DNA of 51,036 nucleotides, taken from an uncultured Pelagibacteraceae bacterium. Its GTDB lineage: Bacteria > Pseudomonadota > Alphaproteobacteria > Pelagibacterales > Pelagibacteraceae. Below are positions 49,216 through 51,036 of the stretch, piece by piece. The stretch spans positions 1-51,036 of the forward strand of contig CACGHU010000002.1 of assembly GCA_902572945.1 (NCBI GenBank), read 5' to 3'. The stretch's first letter is position 1. Each line of letters opens with the position of its first letter. Both the position numbers and the translations under genes were made by a program. The notes beneath the pieces were generated by a model that made no database searches, was not told where the DNA came from, and saw only the letters and a program-made list of their open reading frames with translations.

Positions 49216-50366
49216 TGAATATTTCTAATTGCAGAAATTTTAATGACTTTAGAAAACTTGCAAAAAAAAAACTTCCTGCACCTATTTTTCATTATATAGA
49301 TGGTGGTGCTGACGATGAAGTCACATTAAGAAGAAACACTAGTTCTTTTGATGATTGTGATTTAATTCCAAATATTTTAGCAAGTGTAGGTAAACCAGAT
49401 TTATCTACAACAATTTTTGGGAGAAAAATTGATATGCCAATTTTTCTATCACCAACTGCTATGCAAAGATTATATCATCCAGATGGTGATAAGGCTTCTG
49501 CTAGAGCTGCTGAGAAATTTGGTACATTTTATAGTATGTCAACAATGGCAAACAATTCTATTGAAGAAATATCAAATATTTCAAGTGGTCCAAAATTATT
49601 TCAGCTTTATGTGCACAAAGATAAATCTATTACTGACGATTTATTAGATAGATGTAAAAGATCAGGTTTTGATGGTATGTGTCTCACTGTAGATACTCTA
49701 GTTGCAGGAAACAGAGAGAAAGATCATAGAACTGGATTTACAACTCCGCCAAAACTTACTTTAAATAGTTTATTAAGCTTTGCATTAAGACCGTCGTGGG
49801 TACTAAGTTATTTAACAAATAAAAAATTTGAATTATCTAATGTTGTAAAAAAAACTGATAAAGGAACTAATATTACTAAATCAGTAATTGATTATATTAA
49901 TGAGCAATATGATCCTAAGATGAACTGGAAAGATGCTGAGTATTGCGTAAAAAAATGGAATGGACCATTTGCATTAAAGGGAGTTATGTCTGTTGACGAT
50001 GCGAAACGTGCCATTGATATAGGATGTACTGCTATAATGGTATCCAACCATGGGGGAAGACAATTAGATGGTTCGCGCTCTCCTTTTGATCAAATAAAAG
50101 CTATATCAGATGCAGTTGGTGATAAGTTAGAGATAATACTTGATGGAGGTGTCAGGAGAGGAACGCACGTTCTTAAGGCCCTGGCAGCTGGTGCAAAAGC
50201 ATGTAGTTTCGGTAAAATGTTTCTGTTTTCTTTGAGCGCAGGTGGTCAACAAGGCGTTGAACATTTATTAAAAATGATGCATGATGAAATAAATAGAAAT
50301 ATGATTTTGATGGGTTGTAAAAATTTGTCAGAGTTAAATAATTCAAAATTAATTTATAGAAAGTAG
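49215..50366 (+). CDS. FMN-dependent alpha-hydroxy-acid dehydrogenase, copy 2
   Basis: PIFHYIDGGADDE, LTVDTLVAGNREKDHRTGF, MVSNHGGRQLDGSRSPFDQI, ILDGGVRRGTHVLKALAAGAKA. Confidence 0.92.
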   Translation: MNISNCRNFNDFRKLAKKKLPAPIFHYIDGGADDEVTLRRNTSSFDDCDLIPNILASVGKPDLSTTIFGRKIDMPIFLSPTAMQRLYHPDGDKASARAAEKFGTFYSMSTMANNSIEEISNISSGPKLFQLYVHKDKSITDDLLDRCKRSGFDGMCLTVDTLVAGNREKDHRTGFTTPPKLTLNSLLSFALRPSWVLSYLTNKKFELSNVVKKTDKGTNITKSVIDYINEQYDPKMNWKDAEYCVKKWNGPFALKGVMSVDDAKRAIDIGCTAIMVSNHGGRQLDGSRSPFDQIKAISDAVGDKLEIILDGGVRRGTHVLKALAAGAKACSFGKMFLFSLSAGGQQGVEHLLKMMHDEINRNMILMGCKNLSELNNSKLIYRK

Positions 50367-50380
50367 ATTGGAGATTTAGA

Positions 50381-51036
50381 ATGAAATTAGCAAAAAGTTT
50401 AGATAGATTAGGAACGGAAACAGCTTTTAGCGTTCTTGCTGAGGCTAAAAAATTGGAAGCCCAAGGTAAACCTATGATACACTTGGGATTAGGTCAGCCG
50501 GATTTTAAAACTCCAAAACATGTTGTTGATGCTGCTAAAAAAGCTTTGGATGACGGTCATCATGGATATGTAATGTCAAATGGTATTCCTGAATGTAGAC
50601 AAGCTGTAACTAGATGGATTAAAAAAAGATATAATGCAGATGTAAGTGCTGAAAGAATATTAATTATGCCAGGGGGAAAACCTACCATGACATATGCAAT
50701 TCAATGTTTTGGTGAGCCAGGAGCTGAAATTATCAATCCAACTCCAGCATTCCCAATTTATGAGTCCATGATAAATTATACAGGAGCAACTTCTGTGAAA
50801 TATGATTTAACTGAGGATAAAGATCTTAAATTTAGCGCTGATAAAATTCTTTCATTGATAACTGATAAAACGAGACTATTGGTTTTAATAAATCCTAATA
50901 ATCCAACAGGAAGTTTTGTTGAAAAACAAGAAATTGACAAACTAGCTGAAGGTTTAAAAAAACATCCACATGTAACTATTTTAAGTGATGAGATTTATAG
51001 TAGACAAATATTTGATGGAAAAGAAATGCCCTCTTT
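50381..51036 (+). CDS. class I/II aminotransferase, 3' truncated by window edge
   Basis: Translated from ATG 50381: MKLAKSLDRLGTETAFSVLAEAKKLEAQGKPMIHLGLGQPDFKTPKHV...LINPNNPTGSF...ILSDEIYS; missed by the ORF track because it has no stop. Confidence 0.9.
   Translation, partial: MKLAKSLDRLGTETAFSVLAEAKKLEAQGKPMIHLGLGQPDFKTPKHVVDAAKKALDDGHHGYVMSNGIPECRQAVTRWIKKRYNADVSAERILIMPGGKPTMTYAIQCFGEPGAEIINPTPAFPIYESMINYTGATSVKYDLTEDKDLKFSADKILSLITDKTRLLVLINPNNPTGSFVEKQEIDKLAEGLKKHPHVTILSDEIYSRQIFDGKEMPS

Noticed and set aside
49417-49647. 76-aa plus-strand ORF within alpha-hydroxy-acid dehydrogenase copy 2, and 85-aa antisense ORF 48824-49081 in copy 1
   Set aside because: Out-of-frame shadows of conserved coding regions.
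1-51036. CRISPR arrays, transposons, prophage, toxin-antitoxin or defence islands
   Set aside because: No repeat-spacer pattern, transposase, integrase or recognisable defence/TA protein was found in the ORFs or intergenic regions.

Overview
AT-rich (about 30% G+C by eye), very compact bacterial chromosome segment. Gene content and order fit a SAR11/Pelagibacterales-type alphaproteobacterium; this is inferred from gene families, with no database search. About 64 protein genes and one tRNA-Gly(GCC) cover nearly the whole window. Blocks, left to right: ppsR-like/maf/aroE/coaE/dnaQ/secB/fxsA/Tim44-like/smr; hslVU; hisBHAFE running straight into a malyl-CoA lyase plus malate thiokinase (mcl-mtkA-mtkB) block; HIT, GNAT and sulfotransferase genes; lolA-ftsK; tRNA-Gly-phhB; purH; rpe; an acetate uptake/activation locus (DUF4212 + SSS symporter, acs); tsaD; hemC-hemD; mscS; folD; a three-gene glycan islet; argG; BI-1; yciB; hspQ; ccmCDEFGH; a PagL-like lipid A deacylase; tandem FMN alpha-hydroxy-acid dehydrogenases; and a truncated aminotransferase. 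I saw no CRISPR array, transposon, prophage, rRNA or recognisable defence system. The most interesting signals are: (1) RpoH-like promoters in front of hslVU and hspQ, and several other promoters whose -10 element lies only 6-9 nt from the start codon, predicting leaderless or near-leaderless mRNAs; (2) the serine-cycle-type mcl-mtkAB module appended to the his operon, together with acetate and alpha-hydroxy-acid genes in the same window; (3) an unusually long hspQ-ccmC intergenic region with a 14-bp uninterrupted stem (candidate ncRNA or 5' element); (4) a tandem alpha-hydroxy-acid dehydrogenase pair in which one copy has an altered FMN-phosphate motif; (5) convergent gene pairs sharing a single TTAA/TTAG for both stop codons. 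No clearly novel multi-gene system could be demonstrated.
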